DNA of 64,000 nucleotides from the NCBI GenBank assembly GCA_002435785.1, contig DIUC01000007.1, positions 4,998 through 68,997 of the forward strand, given 5' to 3'. Below, in pieces: positions 41,811-51,208 of this stretch. Below the pieces are notes generated by a model. That model did not search any database. It saw nothing but the letters and a program-made list of their open reading frames with translations, and was not told the DNA's origin. The translations under genes and the position numbers were made by a program. The stretch is from Saprospiraceae bacterium UBA6168 (lineage in GTDB: Bacteria; Bacteroidota; Bacteroidia; Chitinophagales; Saprospiraceae). Positions within the stretch are counted from its first letter, which is position 1. Every line of letters starts with the position of its first letter.

Positions 41811-44800
41811 GAATAGGCATAAATGCCAGCAGACAGCCCATTGAGCGCCAGCGTCCCATCCCGCTCGAAAACCGCCACCCGCACTGCCCTACCCTTTGTA
41901 TCGTAGAGCTTGAATTTCAGCTTGCCTGTGAGGTTTGTGTAGATGTTCAAGTTGCCGTTTGATGAAACGGGGTTTGGCGAGATGCTCACCATTGGCTGCG
42001 CAATGTTGGGCTGCCTCGTGGCCGTTGATATGGGGCGGGCAATGACGAACTGGGCAGGCTCTCCCACCCCGTTTCCATTGCTGAAAAGCACAGAGCCATC
42101 CGTGCCGGTAGTAAGGTCGTCGGCAGCATCGAGCAACTGCCAAGTATCGCCGTCGGCACGGGGCGGGCGGGCAAACAGTTGGTATTGCTGCGCAACGGAG
42201 CCTACTGGCACATTGCCAATTTTTGAAAAATGGATGGCCTCTAACTCGTCGAAGAACGGGTTGGCCGCAAAATGGTGTAGCACCCAATAGCTCCGGCTGA
42301 TGCTGTCCGCAGCGGGCGATTGGTCGGGGGCGAGGTCGAGGCGGGTCGCCACCACCTCACCTGTTGGCAAGCCGCCATTGGAGGGGAAGACGGCTGTCAA
42401 GCCCGTTTCACCAAAAACCTGTTCGCCACTGCTGGCAATGGTCTTCCGGCTGCTCACGCCCGGCCCTACTGCCACCGTCGAAACCTCCCGGTGCGCATCG
42501 CCGCCGAAGCTGGCGAAACCAAGGCCCACCCGGTCGAAGGCGGGGCCGTCCGCCTCGTTGAACTGAAGGTAGCTGCGCAAACCATCGGTGTTCGTGTGGG
42601 TGCGGGTCAGGTGCATTTCCTCCCGTATTTGGTTCTGTGTCAGGGCTTTATCATAAAAGCAGACCTCGTCCATCTGGCCCTTGAAAAAGCGGTCGCTGTA
42701 ATTGGGGTCGCTGCCCAGCACCAGCGGCGAATCGAACGCTTCAGCGGTATGCGCCGTGGCCAAATATGCTGGAATTCCGTTCAGGTAAAGCGCTGCCAAG
42801 TTCGGTTCAATGACCAATGCCACATGGTTCCACTCGCCTAGCATGGGAAAATGTCCAGAATTCCACCACCAGTTCACATCATTCCACATATAGCGCAACT
42901 CGTTGTTTTCCCCAAAATGGATGCCCGCCGTCGTGCTGCCGCCCCGCACCAGCGCCACGCCTGCCCAGTCGCTTTGGTCGCCAATGGGCTTTATCCATGC
43001 GGTGATGGTTGCCGTATTCGAGTTCAGGTTGATGGGCTGGCTGGCCGTGGCATAGTCGCCGTCGCCGTCAAAAGCGATGGCGTTGCCGGGCAGCGCCTCT
43101 GGTAACAAGCTGGTGCATTCGTCGCCAACATGAACGTAGAGGCTGTCGGTGAAAACGCCCTGCGTGGTGGTCAGTGTCATCACGGCGAGCTTGTCGCCAG
43201 CGCCATTAAACACGACCTTTGGCGTCCTCGTGTTTTCCCCGATAACTGTTTGAGCGTCAGCGAATTGCCAAGTCCAAGCCACGTCGTCGTGCGACACCAC
43301 GGAGTGGTCGTCGAAGTAGAAAGTATCGGTGGGGCAAAAGCCCGTCAACTTGTCGGCCATTGCCAATGCTTGCACGGCACTCGGCTCGAACAGGGGCGCT
43401 TCCCATACCCCGCCGTTCCAAGCGCCGACCCTTATGAGGCTTTTTTTGTAAAACGGTTTGAGCTTGTTTGGCTCCAAGCTCAGGGGCAGGCCGTCGCTGT
43501 ATGGTTGCCAGTCGGCCATCGAGTTGTTCCGGTAAAAAATGCCCTTCGATGTGCCCAAATAAATGCCGCCGTCCGTCCCGTATTGCGCCATAAGGGCACT
43601 AATGGTAGCACCATCGAGGATGCTGGTCGTGAGGTTTTGCCATGTTGCGCCAGCGTCATTGGTCTTGTAAACCTTCTTGCCGTTGGAGCCATAGCTGACG
43701 GCCACCCAAAGCACGTTGGGGTCCTCGGCACTGACGACCATTTTTATGCGGTCGTTGTTGTTGGGCAATGGGAGCGCTGCGCAAATCGTCCACGTAAGGC
43801 CGCCGTCGAGGCTGCGGTGTACCACGTCGTCGGTGCCATTCCATTGGCTGACGTACATGCGGTTGGGGTTCGAGCGGCAGATTTCTATTTCATAAACATT
43901 GCGGTCGGTGCCGCCGGGAAAGTCGTACAGTACGGTGAAGGTTGTGCCGCCGTCCGTGGAGCGCCAGAGCTTGTCGTCCTTGCCGAGATAGACGATGTTC
44001 CAGCAGTCGGGGTGCCATTCCATCTCGGAATTGGCGTAGTAGGCATAGCTTTCGTTCGGCCAAGTGCCAACGGGGAAGCCGCCCAGCCCATTGCCGAAGC
44101 CGGGCCGAATGATGTCGCCGCCGATGTCGGAGTGGTAAATCTTGCGTTCCGGTCCGGGGTTCACATAACCCGTTGGCGCCTCTGCGCCACCGATGGCGTA
44201 GTACGTGCCTGCGGGAAAACTTTCGTGGTAGGCCATGTTGCCGTTGTGGTAGCGCCCACCCACAAGGATGTCCTCGTTCCAGCCACTATCGAAGCCCCAG
44301 AGTGCCGCCCCGCTGATGCCGTTGTTGCGCCCCTCCACGCTTTGCCCGAAGTTGGTGGAATAGACAAGCCCACCGTCCGAGGCAATCCAAAGCTCATTGC
44401 CCACGGCAGCCGTCCATTGGATGTCGGGGTGGCGGTCGCCAGTGATGCCGCCGCTGCTGACGTAGCCGCCGTAGCTGAACCACGTCGCCCCGCCATCGTT
44501 GCTGCGGAACCAGGAGCAGCCGCCCGCTATGAGTTGGTTGTCGTTCAGGGGATTGACTACGATGGCTTGGTCGTAAAACCCCTGCCAGAACCAGTCCACA
44601 CCGTTGGCGTCCATCAGGTTGGTGTGCGCAGGGATGGAATATGGCTGCCCAATGGCGTTGCCTGGATGGGTGTTCACCCAAGTAGCGCCGCTGTCCGTGC
44701 TTTTGAACACGCCGATATGGCCGCCCAGCCCGTCGCCCTCGCCGCTGAGGAAGGCATAAACCTTGGTGGGATTGGAGGGGCATGGGGCGATGATGGCCCC

Positions 44801-45748
44801 TGTCACTTGACGGTTGCCGGTGGGCTGCCACCAGCCCGTGTTGGAGGCGGTAAAGCTGCCGCCACCGTCGGTGGAAATCATGAAGTCGGAGCTGTTGCCA
44901 TTGTCCCGGATGGCCCAAATGGTGTTCGGGTCGTTGGGCTTGGCCTTCACGGCCCAGGTGTTTTGCGGAAAGAGCTTCACCCAATTTGCGCCAGCGTCGG
45001 TACTGCGGAGTAGGCCCTTTTCGGTGGCCACCAGCACGATGTCGGGCGTGGCTTCGTGGATATAGATTTCTTGTCCCCAAAAATTGCTTTCGGTGTAAAC
45101 GGTGGCCCAGGTCGTGCCGCCGTCGGTGGTCTTGATGAGCTTGCCGCTGGTGCTGGCATACACTTCTTCGGGGTTTTGGGGATTGATTTTCACGGCCCCG
45201 AATGCGCCGTGGAGGATGTTGGTGGTGAGCAGCGTCCAGCTCATGCCCTTGTCGTTGGTGCGCCAGAGGCCGCCGGCCTCTCCTGCGGCGTACAGGATGT
45301 TGGTATTGGCAGCGTAGATGTCGAAGCTGTAAATATTGGTGTGGTCAACGGATTGGGCGGAAGCATCGGGGAAGTAGTGGACTTTGGGGCCGTTGAAGGA
45401 CCAAGTAGATTGCGGATTTACGATTGCGGATTGCGGATTGGGAGCCTCGGAATCCGCATTCCGCAATCCGAAATCCGTAATCAAAAGGCTGCCATCGGCT
45501 TGCGCAAACGGCCTCGCCCAGTGCATCCAGTGCTTGTAGAACTGGGAGTAGCGGGTCTTCTGGAAGGGCCGCTCGTCGTGGTAGGCTTTGTACGCCGCTT
45601 GGATGTTGCGGACGTTGGGGCTTTCTTCGAGGAGCATCCATGCCCAGTCGGGTGCGTCGGCGTCGAAGTGCGGCGGGGTGGGTTTTTGCTGCGCAAAAAT
45701 GGTGGCAGCCAATAAGGTAATGATAAGGGTGTGGATGAGTTTGTGCAT
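41762..45748 (-). CDS. Large secreted sortilin/BNR-repeat protein with LamG domain and T9SS sorting tail
   Basis: A 1328-residue exported protein. Signal peptide MHKLIHTLIITLLAATIFA, then many VPS10/BNR-type propeller repeats (for example LWRTNDKGMSWTLLTTN, LIKTTDGGTTWATVYT, LLRSTDAGANWVKLF) to about residue 815. A PKD-like segment follows (near 850-915, AWTWQFADAQTVIGENTR), then a LamG/concanavalin-like domain (about 935-1090, NTATITAWIKPIGDQSDWAG), and a T9SS type A tail (ISPNPVSSNGNLNIYTNLTG, ending MKYGKVLVE). A palindromic repeat is inserted in frame near the N terminus (45408-45482). ATG 45748 gives the signal peptide directly. Its 3' end is duplicated at 40946. Confidence 0.9.
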   Translation of the reverse strand: MHKLIHTLIITLLAATIFAQQKPTPPHFDADAPDWAWMLLEESPNVRNIQAAYKAYHDERPFQKTRYSQFYKHWMHWARPFAQADGSLLITDFGLRNADSEAPNPQSAIVNPQSTWSFNGPKVHYFPDASAQSVDHTNIYSFDIYAANTNILYAAGEAGGLWRTNDKGMSWTLLTTNILHGAFGAVKINPQNPEEVYASTSGKLIKTTDGGTTWATVYTESNFWGQEIYIHEATPDIVLVATEKGLLRSTDAGANWVKLFPQNTWAVKAKPNDPNTIWAIRDNGNSSDFMISTDGGGSFTASNTGWWQPTGNRQVTGAIIAPCPSNPTKVYAFLSGEGDGLGGHIGVFKSTDSGATWVNTHPGNAIGQPYSIPAHTNLMDANGVDWFWQGFYDQAIVVNPLNDNQLIAGGCSWFRSNDGGATWFSYGGYVSSGGITGDRHPDIQWTAAVGNELWIASDGGLVYSTNFGQSVEGRNNGISGAALWGFDSGWNEDILVGGRYHNGNMAYHESFPAGTYYAIGGAEAPTGYVNPGPERKIYHSDIGGDIIRPGFGNGLGGFPVGTWPNESYAYYANSEMEWHPDCWNIVYLGKDDKLWRSTDGGTTFTVLYDFPGGTDRNVYEIEICRSNPNRMYVSQWNGTDDVVHRSLDGGLTWTICAALPLPNNNDRIKMVVSAEDPNVLWVAVSYGSNGKKVYKTNDAGATWQNLTTSILDGATISALMAQYGTDGGIYLGTSKGIFYRNNSMADWQPYSDGLPLSLEPNKLKPFYKKSLIRVGAWNGGVWEAPLFEPSAVQALAMADKLTGFCPTDTFYFDDHSVVSHDDVAWTWQFADAQTVIGENTRTPKVVFNGAGDKLAVMTLTTTQGVFTDSLYVHVGDECTSLLPEALPGNAIAFDGDGDYATASQPINLNSNTATITAWIKPIGDQSDWAGVALVRGGSTTAGIHFGENNELRYMWNDVNWWWNSGHFPMLGEWNHVALVIEPNLAALYLNGIPAYLATAHTAEAFDSPLVLGSDPNYSDRFFKGQMDEVCFYDKALTQNQIREEMHLTRTHTNTDGLRSYLQFNEADGPAFDRVGLGFASFGGDAHREVSTVAVGPGVSSRKTIASSGEQVFGETGLTAVFPSNGGLPTGEVVATRLDLAPDQSPAADSISRSYWVLHHFAANPFFDELEAIHFSKIGNVPVGSVAQQYQLFARPPRADGDTWQLLDAADDLTTGTDGSVLFSNGNGVGEPAQFVIARPISTATRQPNIAQPMVSISPNPVSSNGNLNIYTNLTGKLKFKLYDTKGRAVRVAVFERDGTLALNGLSAGIYAYSIESEGVMKYGKVLVE
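45408..45482. repeat. In-frame palindromic repeat inside the surface protein gene
   Basis: Two 32-base arms (45408-45439 and 45451-45482) are nearly reverse complements, both built of GATTGCGGATT / AATCCGCAATC words, around an 11-base loop. The 75 bases equal 25 codons, so the reading frame is preserved. Confidence 0.85.
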
Positions 45749-45946
45749 TGCGATTTCGTTTGGGGCGAAGGTACGCTTCAAATGGGCGAACCATGGATGT
45801 TTGCAAACCCAATTTTCTGCCTGCTAAATTGCAATTGCGACATGGTGAGGCAGCTTAAACTTATCAGAATTACTTTTGGGGATAAAATAGCTGGTGTTTT
45901 CTCTGCACATCCCATGTCCATACCCTTCTATCGGATTCCTACCGCC

Positions 45947-46651
45947 TCATTTCCCAAGGAAAAAGCCACCGCCAAGTTCAAGGCCACCATGTTTCCAGCC
46001 ATCTACATCGAAAGAACTGGCCGATGTGGTGTTGGCTGAAAGGGAAAACAATGGGTTTTCGATACGGCTATATTCCGTGCTAAACTGTAGCACTGGAGCA
46101 AGCACAGCAACCCTCAAAAATCCTCGCTCAAAATCCTTTTGCAATACGAGGTTGGGACCCAATTGGGTGGAAGTGCCGAAGAAAGTTCGTGGAAAATCCT
46201 GCGAGGTTCTGGGATTATATTCAGCGTATTGCCAGCCAGCGTTCAAGGAGACCTCAACAAATAAGTGCAGTTTTTCGTCCTTAGGTGTGATTGACCAACC
46301 CTTGGCGAAGCCGATGCGGCCACTGGCAAGCAAGAGGTCGTTGCCATTAGTTGGTTCTATCAATCCTGTGGAGTCTTCATAAGCTGTTTCGATATCGGTG
46401 ATTTTGTTGAAACGCCAACCGGACAACTGCCACTTGTTGTAGCGGCCGGACTCCTGAAAGTTGAAGTAAGTGGCAGCAAATGTTGGGATTTGCTTTATTT
46501 CATACTCCCTTTCGATTCGAAGATTGCCTAGTGTACTGGTAAATTGTAGGTCTTGCCCATTGTCTTGCAGGAGCATGGAACCGGATAGCGCCTTTTGTCC
46601 GAAGGAAAGCAACGAAAAGAAGAGGAAAGCGAGCGTTAATAGGTGTTTCAT
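45947..46651 (-). CDS. Exported protein, probably outer-membrane beta-barrel-like
   Basis: A 234-residue protein with a signal peptide (MKHLLTLAFLFFSLLSFGQ). The rest alternates polar and aromatic residues in short strands (FAATYFNFQESGRYNKWQLS, HLFVEVSLNAGWQYAEYN, GLELGGGFFLG at the end), typical of small outer-membrane barrels. No family recognised. Single gene on the minus strand between the surface protein and the PIN toxin module. Confidence 0.7.
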   Translation of the reverse strand: MKHLLTLAFLFFSLLSFGQKALSGSMLLQDNGQDLQFTSTLGNLRIEREYEIKQIPTFAATYFNFQESGRYNKWQLSGWRFNKITDIETAYEDSTGLIEPTNGNDLLLASGRIGFAKGWSITPKDEKLHLFVEVSLNAGWQYAEYNPRTSQDFPRTFFGTSTQLGPNLVLQKDFERGFLRVAVLAPVLQFSTEYSRIENPLFSLSANTTSASSFDVDGWKHGGLELGGGFFLGK

Positions 46652-46788
46652 GCAGTTATTTTTCGATAGGCACTAGGAACAATTAGCGATTCTCGCTATT
46701 TGAAAAAACAAAGAAGGTTTGTTCGAGCAAAGGGAAAAAATCCACCTTGGTTTCATTTGCGATGAATTGGTAAACAAAGCTACTTGGC

Positions 46789-46953
46789 TCAGGCACTTGG
46801 CTTTACCAACAGCTCGGCTTTACGTTTATTGAAATATTCAATAATTTCAGCCTTGGTCATCTTTAATAACTTCTCGCTCAATTTTTCCCGCTGCTGCCGC
46901 ATAAACTTAACAGCGTCGAATTGTTTTTCTGTCGTCGTTTCAGTCGTCTTCAT
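46789..46953 (-). CDS. Putative antitoxin partner of the PIN toxin
   Basis: A 54-residue charged helical protein (KQFDAVKFMRQQREKLSEKL, MTKAEIIEYFNKRKAELLVK). It overlaps the end of the PIN-domain gene by 14 bases and is translated from the same strand. The F-D-A-V-K-F-M-R start and helical content fit small antitoxins found next to PIN proteins in Bacteroidota. Here it is downstream of the toxin, the reverse of the most common order. Confidence 0.65.
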   Translation of the reverse strand: MKTTETTTEKQFDAVKFMRQQREKLSEKLLKMTKAEIIEYFNKRKAELLVKPSA

Positions 46954-47404
46954 ATTTTTCAAATTCTCTTGGTGAACGAATTTCTAAGACTTTGTAACCG
47001 TTTTTGATGTTGATGGAATTATAACCACGAATACGTTCCATATTTACAATATGCTTGAAGTTCCAGCTTACTAAAAAGTCAGCTCTATGGATGGTCGCCA
47101 ATGCGATATGCAAACAGTCGGCATAGCTGGTTTTTCCCACCACTTTTTCAGTTATGTATTCTGATGCCAAATCAATCGCCTCGTCTGAGATGTCAAGATA
47201 CTCAGTCAACTCAGATTTTATACCTTTAACCAGCGCCTTAACCTTACTTGGGGCGTTTTCAAGTTCATCTTGTGTGACCGTTGAAAAGAGCAGCATGAAT
47301 TCATCGTTCTTGAGCCGGTCGAACAGCGGAATTGTGTGTTCAGCAAACTCCTCGTCAAAATAGCCGCCAAAAACGGAAGTATCAATGTAAATCCTTTGTC
47401 TCAC
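46940..47404 (-). CDS. PIN-domain ribonuclease toxin
   Basis: A 154-residue PIN domain. Acidic residues that bind metal are in YIDTSVFGG (D8), QDELENAP, YADCLHIALA and ADFLVSWN. PIN toxins of VapC type cut specific RNAs; the target is unknown. The next gene, overlapping its end, is the likely antitoxin. Confidence 0.85.
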   Translation of the reverse strand: MRQRIYIDTSVFGGYFDEEFAEHTIPLFDRLKNDEFMLLFSTVTQDELENAPSKVKALVKGIKSELTEYLDISDEAIDLASEYITEKVVGKTSYADCLHIALATIHRADFLVSWNFKHIVNMERIRGYNSINIKNGYKVLEIRSPREFEKYEDD

Positions 47405-47545
47405 CGTGTAATTTTTGAGTACAGTTGCCTAAAATTTGGGTTCAATCAAAATAGCACAGGCACGAAAATAAGGTTTTATAGGATTGCCTGCCACTTCTTT
47501 TGGCAAAAATTCCCTATCCTCGCACTCTAATCAATTCAGCCAATC

Positions 47546-49720
47546 ATGAAACAAATCACCACTTTCCTTTGCTGCGCAATGCTCATCTTTGCAGCCTGCA
47601 AAAACGAACCAACAGCATCCACCGACAATCAAATATCCATGTACGAAAAAATGACCGCCCAGCCGCCCAGTGCGGAAGCAAAACCCAAAGAAATGACCGA
47701 GCACGGCCACGTCCGCAATGACCCGTGGTACTGGCTCAACGACCGGGAAAACCCCGAAGTCATCGCCTACCTGAACGCCGAAAACGCCTACAAGGACGCC
47801 GTGATGGCCGACCTCAAGGACGTGCAGGAGGAGCTTTTCCAGGAGATAAAAGGCCGCATCAAGGAGAAGGACGAGAGTGTGCCGCAGTTCGACAACGGCT
47901 ACTGGTACTATTACCGCTTTGTGGAGGGCGGCGAGTACCCCATCCATTGCCGCAAGGCAAAAACCCTCGACGCACCAGAGGAAATCATGCTTGACGTGAA
48001 CGTGCTGGCCAAGGATTACGACTATTACAGCGCCGCTGGCCTCGATGTCAGCCCCGACAATAAAACCTTGGCCTACGCCGAGGACACGCTCAGCCGTCGC
48101 ATTTACACCCTCGTTTTCAAGGATTTGGCCTCCGGCAAAATGCTGACGGACCGCATCCCGAACACCGACGGCAGCTTCGTTTGGGCCAACGATAACAAGA
48201 CGGTTTTTTATGGCGTAAAGGACGAAACGCTGCGAGTGTTCAAAATTATGAAGCACCGCCTTGGCACGGATGCCGTCAAGGACGAGGTGGTTTTCCATGA
48301 AGAGGACGCCACGTTCGACCTCGGTATCGAGAAGACCAAGTCGAAGAAGTACCTGCTCATTTCGGCCACGCAGACCGTCTCCAACGAGTACCGCTACCTC
48401 GATGCCAACACGCCGGACGGCCAGTGGACGGTGTTCCAGCCACGGGAGCGCAACCTCGAATACAGCGTTGACCACGGCGACCAATGGTACATCCGCACGA
48501 ACATGGACGCCACCAACTTCCGCCTAATGAGCGCCGCCGATTTACCCGCCGGGGCGGGGGGCAAGACCGGAAAGGCCAATTGGAAGGACGTCATCGCCCA
48601 CCGCCCCGATGTTTACCTCGAAGGCTTCTCGCTCTTCAAGACCCACCTTGTGCTGGAAGAGCGAATCAGTGGTATCGTCAACATCCGCATCAAAAGTTGG
48701 GACGGCAAACAGGACTACAAAGTGGACTTTGGCGAGGACAGCTACGTGGCCCACCCCGCCAACAATCCCGATTTCAACAGTGGCATCCTGCGCCTCGGCT
48801 ACCAGTCGCTGACCACGCCCGCTACGGTCTTCGATGTCAACCTGTTGACGAAGGAAAAAAAGACCATGAAAGTGCAGGAGGTGCTTGGCGGCTTCGACCG
48901 GAACAACTACGTGAGTGAGCGCATCTATGCCACCGCTCGGGACGGGGTGAAGGTGCCCATTTCCGTTGTTTACAAAAAAGGCTTCAAAAAGGACGGCACG
49001 CAGCCGCTCTTGCTCTACGCCTACGGCAGCTATGGGTACAGCATTGACCCAACCTTTAGCGCTGCCCGACTGAGCCTATTGGACCGGGGTTTTGCTTACG
49101 CAATAGCGCATATTCGGGGCGGGCAGGAGATGGGCCGCCAATGGTACGATGACGGCAAGCTGCTGAAAAAGCAGAACACCTTCAATGACTTCGTGGACTG
49201 CGGCGACTACCTCGTGGCCCAGCAATACACCAGTCCCGACCACCTCTTCGCCATGGGCGGCAGCGCTGGCGGCCTGCTCATGGGCGCCGTGGTGAACATG
49301 CGCCCCGACCTTTTCAAGGGCGTGGTGGCCGCCGTCCCTTTCGTGGACGTGGTGACGACGATGCTCGACGAGACCATCCCGCTCACTACTTTCGAGTGGG
49401 ACGAGTGGGGCAATCCAAAGAACAAGGAATTCTACGAATACATGCTCAGCTACTCACCCTACGACCAAGTGGCGAAGAAGGATTATCCCGCCATGCTGGT
49501 GACCACGGGCCTCCATGATTCGCAGGTGCAATACTTTGAACCCGCCAAATGGGTCGCCAAGCTGCGCACCATGAAGACGGACAAAAACCCGCTGCTGCTC
49601 CACACCAACATGGACGCCGGGCACGGCGGTCAGTCGGGCCGCTTCCGGGCGTTCCGGGAGGTGGCGCTGGAGTATGCGTTTATGTTGGATTTGGCGGGGA
49701 AGGTCAAAGTGAAGGGATGA
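47546..49720 (+). CDS. S9 family prolyl oligopeptidase / oligopeptidase B-like lipoprotein
   Basis: A 724-residue peptidase with a lipoprotein signal peptide (lipobox FAAC, cysteine 18). A seven-blade propeller (about 70-430) is followed by an alpha/beta hydrolase domain: nucleophile serine 573 in MGGSAGGLLMG, aspartate in TTGLHDSQVQY, histidine in DAGHGGQSGRF. RIYATARDGVKVPISVVYKK marks the domain junction. Most similar in style to oligopeptidase B, which cuts after basic residues, but here membrane-anchored in the periplasm or at the outer membrane. Single gene transcript. Confidence 0.9.
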   Translation: MKQITTFLCCAMLIFAACKNEPTASTDNQISMYEKMTAQPPSAEAKPKEMTEHGHVRNDPWYWLNDRENPEVIAYLNAENAYKDAVMADLKDVQEELFQEIKGRIKEKDESVPQFDNGYWYYYRFVEGGEYPIHCRKAKTLDAPEEIMLDVNVLAKDYDYYSAAGLDVSPDNKTLAYAEDTLSRRIYTLVFKDLASGKMLTDRIPNTDGSFVWANDNKTVFYGVKDETLRVFKIMKHRLGTDAVKDEVVFHEEDATFDLGIEKTKSKKYLLISATQTVSNEYRYLDANTPDGQWTVFQPRERNLEYSVDHGDQWYIRTNMDATNFRLMSAADLPAGAGGKTGKANWKDVIAHRPDVYLEGFSLFKTHLVLEERISGIVNIRIKSWDGKQDYKVDFGEDSYVAHPANNPDFNSGILRLGYQSLTTPATVFDVNLLTKEKKTMKVQEVLGGFDRNNYVSERIYATARDGVKVPISVVYKKGFKKDGTQPLLLYAYGSYGYSIDPTFSAARLSLLDRGFAYAIAHIRGGQEMGRQWYDDGKLLKKQNTFNDFVDCGDYLVAQQYTSPDHLFAMGGSAGGLLMGAVVNMRPDLFKGVVAAVPFVDVVTTMLDETIPLTTFEWDEWGNPKNKEFYEYMLSYSPYDQVAKKDYPAMLVTTGLHDSQVQYFEPAKWVAKLRTMKTDKNPLLLHTNMDAGHGGQSGRFRAFREVALEYAFMLDLAGKVKVKG

Positions 49721-49849
49721 GGAATGAGGGGTGAGGGATGTGATTGGTAGCTTAGGTTTGTCTTTGTTATTTACACTTGAACTCCTTGGCTACCAAGCTG
49801 TTTCTTACTACCCTAACAATTGTTAATTTTGCACTTCAATTAATAAATC

Positions 49850-51205
49850 ATGAAGAAAGCTTTCCATATAAATGAGATAGACCAGGCGGTCAACAGCTTT
49901 GAGCCGGTGCCATTTGACCATCCTTTTTTTACCAATTTTGACGGTGTGCGAGGTGAATTCAAAATGCGGGAAATCTGCAGCATCATGAACGTCGCAAAGG
50001 AGGGTGACGAATATGTTTTCAATGCCGACCTGAACCGTTCCAATAAGACCTTCATCTTTCTCGCTGGCATGAGGGGCACTGGCAAGACCTCCGAGCTTGC
50101 CAAATACGCCGAACTCTTCGATGGCCCAAAATGCTTTTTCCCCATTGTTTGCAACATAGACAAGGAGCTTGACATGGACAAAGTACAGTACATGGACGTG
50201 CTGATTTTCCAATTGCAAAAGCTCATTGAACGGGCAGACGAGGTGGGACTGAACGTGGACGAGGGCATTGTTGACAAGATGAACAATTGGTTTAGGGACC
50301 GGGTAAAGGAAATCAACTACAACCTCAAGGCAGATGGTAGGGCAGAAATAGAATTTGACCCCGGCAAAGCCACCATTGGCGGCAGGGTATTGGGGGCGTT
50401 GCTCGGCACTACTCTCAAACTGAAGGCCGGCCTGCAAGGTAGCGCCGAACGTGCCGAAAAAATTAGGGAAAACCTCAAAAACTCCTTCTCTGATTACTAT
50501 CCCCAATTCAATGAGTTCATCGAAAAAGTGAATGACCAACTTCGCAAGGAGGGCGTCGCAAGGGAAATACTGTTCATCATAGATGGGCTTGAGAAAACCT
50601 TCACCCCAGAGCTGCGACGCAGGCTCATTCTTGAAGAAAGCAACCGCATCCTGAAAATCAAGGCCAATACCATCTTCACGTTGCCCATCGAACTCATCAA
50701 GGAAGACGCCGTCATCCGCCTGTTCAGCAAACCCTTGATTTTCCCATTTGTGAAGGTAGAGGAAAGGGACGGAACACCAGTCAAGGCAGCAGTCGAGCGC
50801 TTTAAAGAATTCGTGTACAAGCGCATAGATGCCTCCCTGTTCGTGGATGAGGCCGTGGTGGAGAAAGCCATCCTGTTTAGTGGCGGCTCGCCCCTGCAAC
50901 TGCTCAACCTGCTCGAAGCCGCCAATTGGAGCTTAGAGGAAGGCCAAACAAGGATAGACATGACAGCCCTTGACCGCTCCATTGCCCGCTTGGCAAATCA
51001 AATCGGGCGCTTTGTTTCTGAAAAGGAATTTGGCGTACTTAAAAAGCTGCAAGCCGAACTTGACGAAGGAAACGACATTGGATTCCAAGTAGAGCTACAG
51101 CCCCTTCTCGAAAAAAACTACGTTTTCGAGTACAATGACGGTAGCTACAAGGGTATCAACCCCCTCGTGAAGGAATCCAAATACTACAAGCAATATCAAG
51201 CATAA
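49850..51205 (+). CDS. P-loop NTPase (KAP/STAND-like), first gene of a two-gene system
   Basis: A 451-residue soluble ATPase. Walker A FLAGMRGTGKTSELAKYA (GMRGTGKT at 73-80) and Walker B REILFIIDGLEKTF near 245; between them lies a long helical insert with a glycine-rich segment (IGGRVLGALLGTTLKLKAGL) that might touch membrane. After the ATPase there is a winged-helix-like region (FSGGSPLQLLNLLEAANWSL, LLEKNYVFEYNDGSYKGINP). There is no sensor repeat domain; that appears to be supplied by the next gene, which starts three bases after this stop. TAATTTTG at 49824-49831 may be the minus-7 box. A role in defence or signalling is inference. Confidence 0.8.
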   Translation: MKKAFHINEIDQAVNSFEPVPFDHPFFTNFDGVRGEFKMREICSIMNVAKEGDEYVFNADLNRSNKTFIFLAGMRGTGKTSELAKYAELFDGPKCFFPIVCNIDKELDMDKVQYMDVLIFQLQKLIERADEVGLNVDEGIVDKMNNWFRDRVKEINYNLKADGRAEIEFDPGKATIGGRVLGALLGTTLKLKAGLQGSAERAEKIRENLKNSFSDYYPQFNEFIEKVNDQLRKEGVAREILFIIDGLEKTFTPELRRRLILEESNRILKIKANTIFTLPIELIKEDAVIRLFSKPLIFPFVKVEERDGTPVKAAVERFKEFVYKRIDASLFVDEAVVEKAILFSGGSPLQLLNLLEAANWSLEEGQTRIDMTALDRSIARLANQIGRFVSEKEFGVLKKLQAELDEGNDIGFQVELQPLLEKNYVFEYNDGSYKGINPLVKESKYYKQYQA

Positions 51206-51208
51206 GGC

